A DNA stretch of 64,000 nt, from positions 86,922 through 150,921 of the forward strand of contig CAVQJP010000015.1 in assembly GCA_963712825.1 (NCBI GenBank). The letters run 5' to 3'. This DNA is from AP-15 sp963712825. Lineage in GTDB: Bacteria; Pseudomonadota; Alphaproteobacteria; ATCC43930; CGMCC-115725. Position 1 is the first letter of the stretch, and each line of letters opens with the position of its first letter. Position numbers and translations under genes: made by a program. Below the pieces are notes generated by a model. That model ran no database searches. It saw nothing but the letters and a program-made list of their open reading frames with translations, and was not told the DNA's origin. Shown here piece after piece: positions 42,996 to 53,148 of the stretch.

Positions 42996-43754
42996 CTAGT
43001 CTTTGCGCTGGTCGCTCACCATCGTCTTCAGCGCGTCGAGGTCGAGCGCCCCCGGCACCACCTTGTCGCCGATTACAAAAGCCGGCGTACCGTGGATGTC
43101 GAGCGCGTCGGCGAGCTTCATGTTGTCCTTGATCTGCTGTGCTATTTCGGGCGAGGCCATGTCGCGTTTGAGCTTGGCGACATCGAGCCCGACCGAGCCG
43201 GCGATCTGGTAGACAGTGTCGTCGGTGATGTTGCCGTGGGCCTCCATCATCGCGGCGTGAAAGGCGTCATACTTGTTCTGCCGCTGCGCCGCGAGAGCGG
43301 CTTGCGCCGCGGTCATCGACACCGGCCCAAGTATCGGGAATTCCTTGTAGACGAGCCGGAGCTTCCCGTCCTGTTTCAGCATCGACTCGAGCGACGGTTC
43401 CACCTGCTTGCAGTAAGGGCATCGGTAGTCGAAGAACTCGACAACCGTGACATTGCCCTCGGGGTTGCCGCCGACCGGTGTCGTCGGATTGTTGAAGACG
43501 TCGCGCCGGTGCTCCACCACTGCCTGAGAGGCTTTGGCGTCGTCGTCGCGGTGCATCTTGTCCTGGGCTGCGCGCAAAGCTGCAATCAGCACATCGGGAT
43601 GCTGCATCAGATAATCGTGGATGATCAATTCAATTTGCGGACGCTGCGCCGCATTGGGGCTGGGGTCCGCCGCGCGGGCCTGGCCGGCGCCCCAGGCGGC
43701 GGCGAGGAACCCGCAAATCAGCGGCAAAGTCACGGATCGCGCACGAACCAGCAT
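42996..43754 (-). CDS. Periplasmic DsbA-family thiol:disulfide oxidoreductase
   Basis: A 252-residue exported thioredoxin-fold protein. The signal peptide (SVTLPLICGFLAAAWGAG) cleaves near ARA-AD. The active site is CPYC in VVEFFDYRCPYCKQVEPS (about residues 118-121), and the cis-Pro loop is IHGTPAFVIGDKVVPG. The N-terminal region with HDYLMQHPDVLIAAL is the dimerisation segment found in Com1/ScsC-like proteins. It oxidises or isomerises disulfides in the periplasm. It is encoded just downstream of the M48 protease gene on the same strand (77 bp). Confidence 0.92.
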   Translation of the reverse strand: MLVRARSVTLPLICGFLAAAWGAGQARAADPSPNAAQRPQIELIIHDYLMQHPDVLIAALRAAQDKMHRDDDAKASQAVVEHRRDVFNNPTTPVGGNPEGNVTVVEFFDYRCPYCKQVEPSLESMLKQDGKLRLVYKEFPILGPVSMTAAQAALAAQRQNKYDAFHAAMMEAHGNITDDTVYQIAGSVGLDVAKLKRDMASPEIAQQIKDNMKLADALDIHGTPAFVIGDKVVPGALDLDALKTMVSDQRKD

Positions 43755-43831
43755 TTACCTCTACTCCTTTGACGGGGTAATAGACTGAGACAACGGCAGC
43801 TATTTGCGACAAGAGCTGCGTCGTTCGGGGC

Positions 43832-45202
43832 TCAGTTCGAATCGTCGAGCTCCTTTGCCTGCGCGTGGATTTGCTCGGCGCGCGCATAGGCGGCGCTGCT
43901 CTTCGGCAGCAGGTGCTCGGCGCGCAGCGACTGCTGAACCGCGTTCTTTTTGTCGGCGGCGGCAAGCCTTTCTTCGGCCAGGGACAACGCCGCCATGCCC
44001 ATCTGGTTGTCGCGGCCGTAGGCGGTCGCGAGCAAATGCCAAGCGTCGACATCCTTGTCCTCGGTCCGCAGCGCGTCGCTCAGATAGGCGATCGCACGCT
44101 TGTTTTGCGCAGGATTGTTGTTTTCGACGTAGACCTGCGCCAATTCGATGCGCAGCAGCGGCGCATTCGGATCGAGCCGCAGCGCCTCCTCGTAAGGCGG
44201 CACCGCTTCGGCAATACGACCGTTCTCGAACAGCATCTGCCCTTTGAGCTCGCGAAAATAGGGATCGCGCGGATAGTCGCGGATCAGCGCGTCGATTGCC
44301 GGCAGCGCCTTGTCGAGCTCGGGCACCCGGTAATAGGCGATCGCGCGGGCGTAGCGTGCGAGGACCGACCGGTCCTGCTCCGGATACTTCGCCAGTATCG
44401 ACGACGGCGGCTCGGTAAAAGCGGCGACCTTGACCTTGATCCGCGCCAGCATGTCGAGATAGGCGGGCGGGTCGGGAACATTCGAATAGGGCGAGCTGTC
44501 GACATGCTCGCGCACATAGTCGATCCGTTCCTGGGTCAACGGGTGATCCATCAGGTAGGGATCTTCATGGGCCCCGATCAGCAGCTCCTCGGTCTGCAAC
44601 TTCTCGAAGAACTGCAACAGACCGCGCGCGGATTGGTGCGTCGCGTCGAGATAGTTCATCGCCGCATGGTCGGCCGTCGCTTCCTGGGTCACCGAGAAGC
44701 CGAGATAGGCGCGCTCTCCGACCCCGGCCGCGCCCAGCAAGGCACCGCCCCCGCCGCTGCCCCGCCCCGCGACCGTCGCCGCGACACCGGCCACCATCGC
44801 GATGATCTGTTCGATGCTGGCGTTGTGCATTGCCTCGACGCCTTTGTAGATGTGCCCCCCGGCGATATGGCCGGTCTCGTGCGACAAGACGCCGATCAGC
44901 TGATTGGGCGTGTCTGCACGCAATAAAAGACCGGAATTTATGAAAATATTCTGACCGCCGGCGACAAACGAATTAATCCCGTCGTCGGACACCAGGTAGA
45001 CGTGGAGGGCGTCGGGATCGAGACCCGCCGCCTTCCATATCGGCGTCATCATCAGGTGGATGTCGCCTTCTATCTCGGTGTCCCGCAACAGGCTGACGCT
45101 GTTGTCGGAGCCGTCTTCATGGGCGGCTGCAACCCCGGTGCAGGCAAGCGCTGCAAAGCAGGCAAAGACCAGGGTTCGGGCAAGCGCGCGGAACACCACC
45201 AT
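43832..45202 (-). CDS. M48-family periplasmic metalloprotease with TPR domain (BepA-like)
   Basis: With ATG 45202 the protein has 456 residues and a signal peptide (TLVFACFAALACTGVAAA). The zinc site is H108-E-T-G-H112 within LSHETGHIAGGH, with the third ligand in EATADHAAMNYL. A C-terminal set of TPR helices follows (about residues 290-440). This domain order matches BepA/YfgC, which degrades misassembled outer-membrane proteins and supports LptD and BAM assembly. The order minus-strand rne, M48, DsbA-like is common in alphaproteobacteria. A longer start at 45271 would displace the signal peptide. Confidence 0.92.
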   Translation of the reverse strand: MVVFRALARTLVFACFAALACTGVAAAHEDGSDNSVSLLRDTEIEGDIHLMMTPIWKAAGLDPDALHVYLVSDDGINSFVAGGQNIFINSGLLLRADTPNQLIGVLSHETGHIAGGHIYKGVEAMHNASIEQIIAMVAGVAATVAGRGSGGGGALLGAAGVGERAYLGFSVTQEATADHAAMNYLDATHQSARGLLQFFEKLQTEELLIGAHEDPYLMDHPLTQERIDYVREHVDSSPYSNVPDPPAYLDMLARIKVKVAAFTEPPSSILAKYPEQDRSVLARYARAIAYYRVPELDKALPAIDALIRDYPRDPYFRELKGQMLFENGRIAEAVPPYEEALRLDPNAPLLRIELAQVYVENNNPAQNKRAIAYLSDALRTEDKDVDAWHLLATAYGRDNQMGMAALSLAEERLAAADKKNAVQQSLRAEHLLPKSSAAYARAEQIHAQAKELDDSN

Positions 45203-45310
45203 TGTCGTCCCCCCGAGCCGACCGGGCGGCCCCGGCCGATCGCGGCCGTGCCGCCCGAGCCCACGGTGCAAATACGGCGCCGCGATGGCGCTCTCTGACC
45301 GCGCGGTGCG

Positions 45311-48300
45311 TCAAGGCTGGATCAACCGCTGCCACCAACCGCGCCGCGGGTTCTCCGGCTTTCTCGTCACCTCCTGGACGATGTCCGCCGACGCGCTTGC
45401 TGCAACGGGGGCATCGATCTCGGGTGGCGGCGGAGCCTCGGCAACGAACTCGGCCTCGGGCAGCGGCGCGGTCTCCGCTTCGGATGCCGGCTCAGCTTCA
45501 GCCGCCTGCTCCGGCTGGGGCACGGGCTCAGGTCGGGGTACGGGCTCAGGTCGGGGCACGGGCTCAGGTTGGAGGACTGGTTCAGGTTGGGGGACGGGAG
45601 GAGCCGCCGCTTCCAACGGCTCACCTGAGGGCTCGCGCCGTTCGGGGACAAACCCCTCCGTGGCGTGCTCGTCAGCCGCGGCTGGGCCGAGCGGTCCGCC
45701 GCCATTCCTGTCGGAGAATTCCACAGACGAGGTTTCGGCGGCCCATTCGTCTGCCGTCATGATCGCCGGCGCCGGTTGGGCGGCGGAAATCGTCCCGCCA
45801 TTCGCCGGCGCCGGTTGGGCGGCGGAAATCGTCCCGCCATTCGCCTGCGCGGGCATCGTTTCGGTGCTGACAGGCTCCCCGCTCGGCTCGGCGCTGGTCG
45901 TCTCCCTAATCGAGGCGGCATCGCCGGCAAAGACCGGCAGGCTCGCGGTTTCGATGTCGCTGACGGCGACGACGGACATCTCCGGTCGCGCAACCGAGAC
46001 CTCCGGCCAAGCCGTCCCGCGGTCCGCGGCGGCCGGTTGCGGTTCGCGCGCCTCGAGCGCGTCCTCGACCGAAGCCGCCGTATCGCTCGTCACGATCTCG
46101 ACCGTTTCCGCCGCCGGATGACCGATCTCGAGCCCCGGACCTGGTCCGTCCTCGCGACGGCCGCGCCGCCTTCCGCCACGCCGCCCGCGGCGGCGCCGCA
46201 GCCGGGCATCTTCGTCTTCCTCGCCGACATCGGGCTCGGCGCCGGCCGTCCCCTCTGCGACCTGCTCCGCCGCCTCCTCGGGTTCGCCATCCTCGGCCGA
46301 TGCCGGCGCGCGGCTCCGTTCGTCATCGTGACGACGTCGGCGCCGGCGCCGGCGCCGGGCGCGGACACGGTCTTCTTCGCCGTCGCGGCCCGATTGTTCG
46401 ATATCCTCGGCCTCGACGTCGTCGCCATCCTCTTCGGCGTCCCCGGCCTCGATTGCCGGAGCCTGGGTCAGCGGGGCATGGGTCAGCGGCGCCGGCGCCA
46501 TCGCTGCGGCTTCGCCGGGCTCCATAGCGCGCAGCCTTTCGAGCCGGAATGCCGGCGGGATCAGCGAGTCGTCATGCGCCATCAGCGCGCGGATGCCGTA
46601 GCGGGTTTCGAGCTGCGCCAAGGAGTCGCGTTTGTGGTTCAGGATGTAGAGTGCCACGGCGGTCGGGACGTAAACGCAGACTTCGGCTGAACGCCGCCGC
46701 ATGCCCTCCTCTTCGATCGAGCGCAAGACATACAGCGCTGCCGATTCGGTCGAGCGGATAAAGCCGGTGCCGCCGCAATGCGGGCAGGGCTGGGTCGAGG
46801 CTTCGACCAGCGACGGCCGCAGCCGCTGGCGCGACATCTCCAACAGGCCGAACGGGCTGATCCGGCCGACCTGGATGCGGGCGCGGTCGCTTTTCAGCGC
46901 CTCCTTCAGCCGGCGCTCGACCGCCGCTTGGTTGCGGTGCTCCTCCATGTCGATGAAATCGATCACGATCAGCCCGGCAAGGTCGCGCAGCCGCAATTGC
47001 CGGGCAATCTCCTCGGCCGCTTCGAGATTGGTGCGCAGCGCGGTCTCTTCGATGTTGCGCTCGCGGGTCGAGCGGCCGGAGTTGACGTCGATAGCGACCA
47101 GCGCCTCGGTCTGGTCGATCACGACGTAGCCGCCGGAGCGCAGCTGCACGATTGGCGAGTGGATCGCGTCGATCTGGCTTTCGACCTGGAACCGGTGCAG
47201 CAGACCGATTTGCGGGTCGCGATAGGGTTGCACCCGCTTGGCATGGCTCGGCATCAGCATCTTCATAAATGCCTTGGCCGTGCGGTAGCCCTCCTCGCCC
47301 TCGACCAGCACCTCGTCGAGGTCGCGGGTGTAGAGGTCGCGGATCGAGCGTTTGATCAGGTCGCCTTCTTCATAGATCAGCGCCGGAGCGGTCGAGCGCA
47401 GGGTCAGGTCGCGAATTTCGTTCCACAACCGCAACAGGTACTCGTAATCGCGCTTGATCTCGGCCTTCGAGCGTTCGGCGCCGGCGGTGCGCACGATCAC
47501 CCCCATCCCCTCGGGAATGTCGAGCTCTTCGAGAATCTCCTTCAATCGCCGGCGATCGGCGAGGCTGGTAATCTTGCGCGACACGCCGCCGCCGCGCGCG
47601 GTGTTCGGCATCAACACGCAATAACGGCCGGCGAGCGACAGGTAAGTCGTCAGCGCCGCACCTTTATTGCCGCGCTCCTCCTTGGTGACCTGGACCAGCA
47701 TGATCTGCCGGCGCTTGATCACCTCTTAAATCTTGTAGTGACGTGGCGCGCGCGAGCGCTGGCGCTCGGCTTCCTCGAACTCGTCGCCGCCGAGTATTTC
47801 GATGATTTCGGCCTCGCCGTTGCCGCCGACGGTCTCCTGCGGCTCGGCGAGGGTGGCGATTTCGCCGAACCCGCCGAGCGCGTCCTCTTCCGCCGCCGCC
47901 TTGTAGGGCGCAAGGAGGACCTCGTCTCCGGCCGCCGCCGGCCACTCCGCGGTCGGGCGGCCGGGAGCTTCGCCCGTTTCCAGCGGCGCCTCGGAGGGCA
48001 GCTCCTCCGGTTCCGCCAGGTCCGTCGGCGCCGACACCTCTTGGCTAAAATCCTCGGGCGCGGCGCTTGGAATAGCCGGCTCCGCTTCCCAGGCCGGTTC
48101 GGCACCGTCTTCGCCATCTTCGGCCGGGCCCGCCGGGTCGCCGGGGCCACTCTCCCGAGCGGTTTCCGAGAACGGCTCGCGCTCGCCGGTCTCGGGTTCG
48201 GCCTCAGCCCCGGTTTCTACGACATCCACCGGCTCGGGCAGCGCTTCTTCGAGCGGCACGCCGGCCTCTTCCGCCGTGTCGCCGCTCTCTAGCCCCACCA

Positions 48301-48592
48301 CATCGGGACCCTGAAGATCATCCGCAAACCCGCGGCGATCCGCTACCGGGATCCTGTAATAGTCGGAATGGATCTCGCTGAAGGCGAGAAAGCCATGCCG
48401 ATTACCGCCGTACTCTACAAAGGCGGCTTGCAGCGACGGCTCGACCCGGGTGACCTTAGCGAGATAGATGTTACCTTTTACTTGTTTTTTTGTTGAGGTT
48501 TCAAAATCGAATTCGTCCAGTCGATTTCCATCAAGAACCACCACCCGGGTCTCTTCGGGGTGGGTGGCGTCGATAAGCATGCGCTTTGCCAT
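45311..48592 (-). pseudogene. rne: Ribonuclease E, interrupted by an in-frame TAA
   Basis: The whole frame from ATG 48592 to 45311 encodes about 1093 residues of RNase E with one stop codon, TAA at 47726-47728. The N-terminal part (288 residues) has the RNase H-like start and the first half of the S1 domain, with a long acidic insertion (about residues 95-270). After HYKI the stop replaces Gln in the expected HYKIQEVIKRRQ, a C-to-T change of CAA. The rest follows in the same frame: S1 end, 5' sensor, DNase I-like domain with AIDVNSG and VIDFIDM (Mg-binding Asp), Zn-link CPHCGGTGF and a Pro/Glu-rich degradosome tail. RNase E is essential in most alphaproteobacteria, so sequence error, suppression, or reinitiation at GTG 47722 must be considered. 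Confidence 0.9.
45763..45840 (-). repeat. 39-bp tandem repeat in the rne tail
   Basis: Two identical 39-bp units (45763-45801 and 45802-45840) encode a repeated 13-residue unit (NGGTISAAQPAPA) in the disordered C-terminal region of RNase E. A related decayed unit follows. Another low-complexity stretch of Pro-Glu-Pro repeats lies at about 45500-45600. Confidence 0.85.
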
Positions 48593-49075
48593 TCGGGTGT
48601 AGCTCCGAGGCTCGCCGCCGCGGCCGCGCGAAATTCGGCGGGCGGCGCAATCCCGTGTGCAAGGAAGCCGACAACACCTGAACTCATGCCCTCTGGGTAC
48701 GATTGCGTATCAGCCACGGCTAATCTCGTCAGGGACGGCTTCGGGTTCCTACAATCCGCTGCGTCCGGCGCTCTCGCCCGCGGCGGCGGCAATGTGCCGC
48801 CGGTCGTGCGGACTCGGTTCGCTACCCCCCGGGCGCGGCGCCCGGCAGGCGGACGGCGGGTTTTCGCGATCATCAATGTATATAGTGTACCGGCCGGCGA
48901 CAATGCCTTCGTCCGCCCACGGCCCCGCGGTCGGGAGCGCCGCAAAACCGCAGCCCGGCAAAACCTGCTTGGAAGACCGGCTCGATCAGCGCATATAGGG
49001 CGCCGCCGCGAACCATTCGAAGCGCCGCGGCCAGCGCCGGCAACAGGAGCGTTCGCGTCTCGTCGCGTCGAACCG
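48593..49075. promoter_or_regulatory. Divergent intergenic region between rne and the PBP1 gene
   Basis: A 483-bp region without a convincing gene; open frames here have no family features. An AT-rich patch at 48875-48890 (ATGTATATAGTGTAC) is the only promoter-like part. On the minus strand it gives TTGTCG with TACATT 17 bp on, which would leave rne with a 5' leader of about 280 nt. Long rne leaders serve in autoregulation in enterobacteria. In many relatives an amidase gene lies between rne and mrcA; it is absent here. Confidence 0.4.
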
Positions 49076-51802
49076 ATGGTCAAGCTTATCCGATTTCTTT
49101 TTGTCTGCGCCGTTATCTTGGCGATCGCCGGGTGCGGACTGGTCGGGATCACGATCTGGTATTTCGGCCGCGACCTGCCGGATTACCAGGCGCTGGCGCA
49201 TTATCAGCCGCCGATCATGACCCGCGTCCAGGCCGGGGACGGCCGGCTTCTCGCCGAATATGCGACCGAGCGCCGGATCTTTGTCCCGATCCAGGCGATC
49301 CCGAAACGGGTGATCGACGCCTTTGTCTCGGCCGAGGACAAGAATTTCTACACCCATCACGGCGTCGACCCGCTGTCGATAATGCGGGCGGCGATCACCG
49401 ATGTCGGCCGCTTGCGGGCGAGCCGCCGGCCGATTGGAGCCTCCACGATCACCCAGCAAGTCGCCAAGAACATGCTGCTGTCGAACGAGGTGTCGATCGC
49501 CCGCAAAATCAAGGAGGCGCTGCTCGCGACCCGAATCGAAGCGGCGATGCCCAAGGACCGCATCCTCGAGCTTTACCTCAACGAAATCTATCTCGGCTCG
49601 GGCGCCTACGGCGTCGCGGCAGCGGCGTTGACCTATTTCGACAAGCCGCTTGACGACTTGACCCTGGGCGAGGCGGCGTTTCTCGGCGGGCTGCCAAAGG
49701 CGCCGAACCGCTACAACCCAAACCACTTTCCCGACGCCGCCCAGGCGCGCCGCGACTGGGTGCTCGACCGCCTGGTCGAGGACGGCTATGCGAGCCGCCA
49801 GGCGGCGGATGAGGCGGAAGCCCAGCCCTTGGCGCTGCATCGCCGCGAAGCGGCCGAACAGGTCAAAGCACCCTATTTCGCCGAAGAGGTACGGCGCGAG
49901 CTGCTCGCCCGCTACGGCGAAAAGGCGCTTTACGGCGCCGGCCTGTCGGTGCGCACCAGCCTCGACCCGCGTCTGCAGGCGGAAGCCGACAAGGCGTTGC
50001 GCAGCGGGCTGATCGCCTATGACCATGGCCATGAAGGGTGGCGCGGGGCGATCGCCCATATCGACCCGACAGGCGACTGGGCGGCGCATCTCGCGGTTGT
50101 CCCGGTTCCGGCGGTGGTGACCGATGTCGGCTGGCATCTGGCGGTGGTGTTGCGCACGACGCCGGGCGAGGCGGCGATCGGGTTTGCCGACGGCGACACC
50201 GGGCATGTCGCGTTCGCGCAGATGCGCTGGGCGCGGCCGCGCTACAAGGGCGGCAGCCTCGGCTCGTTCCCGCGCGGCGCCGGCGACGTCGTCAAAGCTG
50301 GCGACGTCGTCATGGTGGCGCCGGTGGCGGCCGAGCAGCCAAAACACGACGCCGGAACCAAACACGGCACCGCGAAAGACGCGGCGGACGACGCCAAGGA
50401 ACCCAAAAAAGCCGCGCTTGCGGCAGCCCGGCCCGATCCGTCGGCCTACACCCTGTGCCAGGTGCCGGAGGTGTCGGGCGCGCTCGTCGCGATGGACCCG
50501 CACACCGGGCGCGTGCTGGCGCTCAGCGGCGGCTTCAGCTTTGCGATCAGCCAGTTCGACCGCGCCACCCAGGCCTACCGGCAGACCGGCTCGGCGATCA
50601 AGCCGTTTGTCTTTTTGACCGCACTCGACCATGGCTTCACCCCCTCGACCCGGGTCAGCGACGCCCCGATCTCATTGCCGCAGGGACCCGGGCTGCCGAT
50701 GTGGACGCCGACCAACTATGAGGGTGAACGGTTCCGCGGCATGACCCCGCTGCGCATCGGCCTCGAGCAGTCGATCGATACCTTGACGGTCCGTCTGGCG
50801 ACGATGATCGGCATGGATTCTATCGCCAAGACGATCGAAAGCTTTGGCATTCTCGACCATGTCCCGCACGAATACGCGATCACCCTCGGCGCTGGCGCGA
50901 CGACGCCGCTGCGGCTGACCACGGCCTATGCGATGATCGTCAACGGCGGCAAGCGCATAACGCCGACCGTGATCGACCGGGTTCAGGACCGCAACGGCAA
51001 GACCATTTTTCGCGCCGACAACCGATCTTGCGACGGCTGCACCGATGTCAACTGGAGCCATCAGCCGGTGCCCGCCCTCCCCGACAACCGCGAGCAGGTC
51101 GCCGACCCCGGCTCCGCCTATCAGCTCGTGACGATGATGGAGGGCGTGGTCCAGCGCGGCACCGGCGATGCGGTCAAGGCCGTCGGCAAGCCGATCGCCG
51201 GCAAGACCGGCACCACCAACGACTATCGCGACGCCTGGTTTGAGGGGTTCAGCCCGAACCTCGCCGCCGGGGTCTATGTCGGCTACGACGACCCGGACAG
51301 CCTCGGCAAGGACGAGACCGGCGGCCATGTCGCGGCGCCGATCTTTCGCGACTTTATGATCGCAGCGCTGGCCAACACGCCTGCGGTCGACTTCCGCATC
51401 CCGCCCGGTCTGCGGCTCTACCGGGTCAGCGCCGCGACCGGGCTGCCGGTCACCGGCAGCGAGCCGGCGATCTACGAGGCCTACAAGCCGGGGACCGAAC
51501 CCGGCAAGAACCCCAATCTCGGCCCGCAGGCGAATTCAAGTTCGGACGAGGGATACGCGCCCGATGCTGCCGTTGATACCGGCGCGAACGGCGGCGCCAT
51601 GAACGACACCGGCGGAAGCGATGCTGGGGCGAATAACAGTGCGGCGAGCAGCGCCGACGCCGCATCGGCCGGCAATGACAATTCCACGGCGTCGCCCGCC
51701 AGCGGCAATCCAGGTTCGGCGCCCGCCGGTGTTGCCGCCCCGAGCAGCGCCATGCTGCCGCCGCGGGGCGCTCCCGCCGACGGCACCGGCGGCCTATATT
51801 AA
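49076..51802 (+). CDS. mrcA: Class A penicillin-binding protein 1A (transglycosylase/transpeptidase)
   Basis: With ATG 49076 the protein has 908 residues. It has an N-terminal membrane anchor (residues 7-28), a glycosyltransferase domain (VSAEDKNFYTHHGVD; GASTITQQVAKNMLL; RILELYLNEIYLGSGAYG), an OB-like insert, and a transpeptidase domain with SAIK at S506 (nucleophile) and KTGT at K710. The second motif, normally SxN, reads S566-I-D568, an unusual change. The 90-residue tail is rich in Ser, Ala, Asn and Gly (disordered). It polymerises and cross-links peptidoglycan in the periplasm. A large open frame upstream to 48560 lacks homology. prfB follows after 30 bp. Confidence 0.92.
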   Translation: MVKLIRFLFVCAVILAIAGCGLVGITIWYFGRDLPDYQALAHYQPPIMTRVQAGDGRLLAEYATERRIFVPIQAIPKRVIDAFVSAEDKNFYTHHGVDPLSIMRAAITDVGRLRASRRPIGASTITQQVAKNMLLSNEVSIARKIKEALLATRIEAAMPKDRILELYLNEIYLGSGAYGVAAAALTYFDKPLDDLTLGEAAFLGGLPKAPNRYNPNHFPDAAQARRDWVLDRLVEDGYASRQAADEAEAQPLALHRREAAEQVKAPYFAEEVRRELLARYGEKALYGAGLSVRTSLDPRLQAEADKALRSGLIAYDHGHEGWRGAIAHIDPTGDWAAHLAVVPVPAVVTDVGWHLAVVLRTTPGEAAIGFADGDTGHVAFAQMRWARPRYKGGSLGSFPRGAGDVVKAGDVVMVAPVAAEQPKHDAGTKHGTAKDAADDAKEPKKAALAAARPDPSAYTLCQVPEVSGALVAMDPHTGRVLALSGGFSFAISQFDRATQAYRQTGSAIKPFVFLTALDHGFTPSTRVSDAPISLPQGPGLPMWTPTNYEGERFRGMTPLRIGLEQSIDTLTVRLATMIGMDSIAKTIESFGILDHVPHEYAITLGAGATTPLRLTTAYAMIVNGGKRITPTVIDRVQDRNGKTIFRADNRSCDGCTDVNWSHQPVPALPDNREQVADPGSAYQLVTMMEGVVQRGTGDAVKAVGKPIAGKTGTTNDYRDAWFEGFSPNLAAGVYVGYDDPDSLGKDETGGHVAAPIFRDFMIAALANTPAVDFRIPPGLRLYRVSAATGLPVTGSEPAIYEAYKPGTEPGKNPNLGPQANSSSDEGYAPDAAVDTGANGGAMNDTGGSDAGANNSAASSADAASAGNDNSTASPASGNPGSAPAGVAAPSSAMLPPRGAPADGTGGLY

Positions 51803-51832
51803 CCCACATCAGCCACGGCAACGGAGCGGACG

Positions 51833-52958
51833 ATGCGTGCCGAGATCGAGGCGGCGGCCGGCGACATCAGAAAGTCGCTGGCGCTGCTGAGGAGGCATCT
51901 TTGACTGGGACACCGCAACAAGACGGCTTGCCGAGCTTAACGCCGAAGCCGAGAATCCGCGTCTGTGGGACGATCCCTCAGCGGCGCAACAGCTGCTGCG
52001 CGAGCGCACCCGGCTCGATCACGCTATATCGGGCTATCGGCGCATCGAGCGCGAGGTCGGCGACGCGCTCGAGCTGATCGAGCTGGGTGAGGCCGAGGGG
52101 GAAGCGGCGATCGTCGCCGAGGCCGAGGCGACGCTTGAAAAATTGCGTGCCGAAGCGGCGCGGCGCGAGCTCGAAAGCCTGCTCTCGGGCGAGGCCGACG
52201 CCAACGACTGCTATCTCGAAGTCCATGCCGGCGCCGGCGGCACCGAAGCCCAGGACTGGGCCGAGATGCTGCTGCGCATGTATGCTCGCTGGGCCGAGGC
52301 GCACGACTACAAGGTCGAGTGGCTCGAAGAAAGCGGCGGCGAGGAGGCCGGCATCAAATCGGCGACGATGCGGGTTTCCGGCCCCGACGCCTACGGCTGG
52401 CTCAAGACCGAGAGCGGGGTGCATCGCCTTGTCCGCATTTCGCCGTTCGATTCGAACGACCGCCGCCACACCAGCTTTGCTTCGGTATGGGTTTTTCCCG
52501 TCGTCGACGACAAGATCGAGGTCGAGGTCAACGACAAGGATTTGCGCATCGACACCTACCGCTCCTCGGGGGCGGGCGGCCAACACGTCAACAAGACCGA
52601 CAGCGCGGTGCGCATCACGCACATGCCGAGCGGCATCGTCGTGCAGTGCCAGAGCGAGCGCTCGCAGCACCAGAACCGCGCCCACGCCTTTGCGATGCTG
52701 CGCGCTCGACTCTACGAGGCCGAGCTGCAGCGCCGCGAGGCGGTGACCGACGCGCTGAACGCGACCAAGACCGACATCGGCTGGGGCCACCAGATCCGCT
52801 CCTACGTGCTGCAGCCCTACCAGATGGTCAAGGATTTGCGCACCGGGGTCGAGACCGCCAACACCGGCGCGGTGCTCGACGGCGACATCGATCGCTTTCT
52901 TGCCGCCGCCCTCGCCTCGCGCATCGAAGGCTCCGACGCGATCGCGACCAATTCTTGA
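51833..52958 (+). CDS. prfB: Peptide chain release factor 2, with programmed +1 frameshift
   Basis: RF2 reads UAA and UGA. Translation starts at ATG 51833 and meets TGA at codon 24 (51902-51904), where ribosomes shift by +1 and continue in the second frame to 52958. The corrected protein has about 374 residues, with the helical N-terminal domain, the codon-recognising tripeptide SPF in RISPFDSN and the catalytic GGQ in SSGAGGQHVNKTD. The frameshift autoregulates RF2: low RF2 favours the shift. All family features are intact. Confidence 0.95.
51890..51905 (+). promoter_or_regulatory. prfB programmed frameshift site
   Basis: AGGAGG (51890-51895) acts as internal Shine-Dalgarno sequence, followed by CAT, then the slippery CTT and TGA C (51899-51905). 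This matches the conserved RF2 recoding site: an internal SD a few bases ahead of CUU UGA C. Confidence 0.93.
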
Positions 52959-53148
52959 ACCGGCGGATCGCGCGCGGACCTGTCACCGGGGGCGCGGTAA
53001 ATCACCGGCGCCGACCCGTGTCGGCCGGATAAGTCTTTCCCCGGCCCGCCATAAATGCGTAATCTCTGCCGCGCAGTTCTCATCGACAACCGGGCCCGGC
53101 GGCGTCTCGCGCATCGGCCGGCGTCCGCCCAACACACGGGAGAGAAAC

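Noticed and set aside
48560..49075. Long plus-strand open frame continuous with the PBP gene, suggesting a 1080-aa protein
   Set aside because: The first 172 codons have no family pattern, overlap the rne start on the other strand, and would bury the membrane anchor that begins at ATG 49076.
51833..51904. prfB as a pseudogene because of a stop at codon 24
   Set aside because: AGGAGG, CTT and TGAC form the standard programmed +1 frameshift site of RF2.
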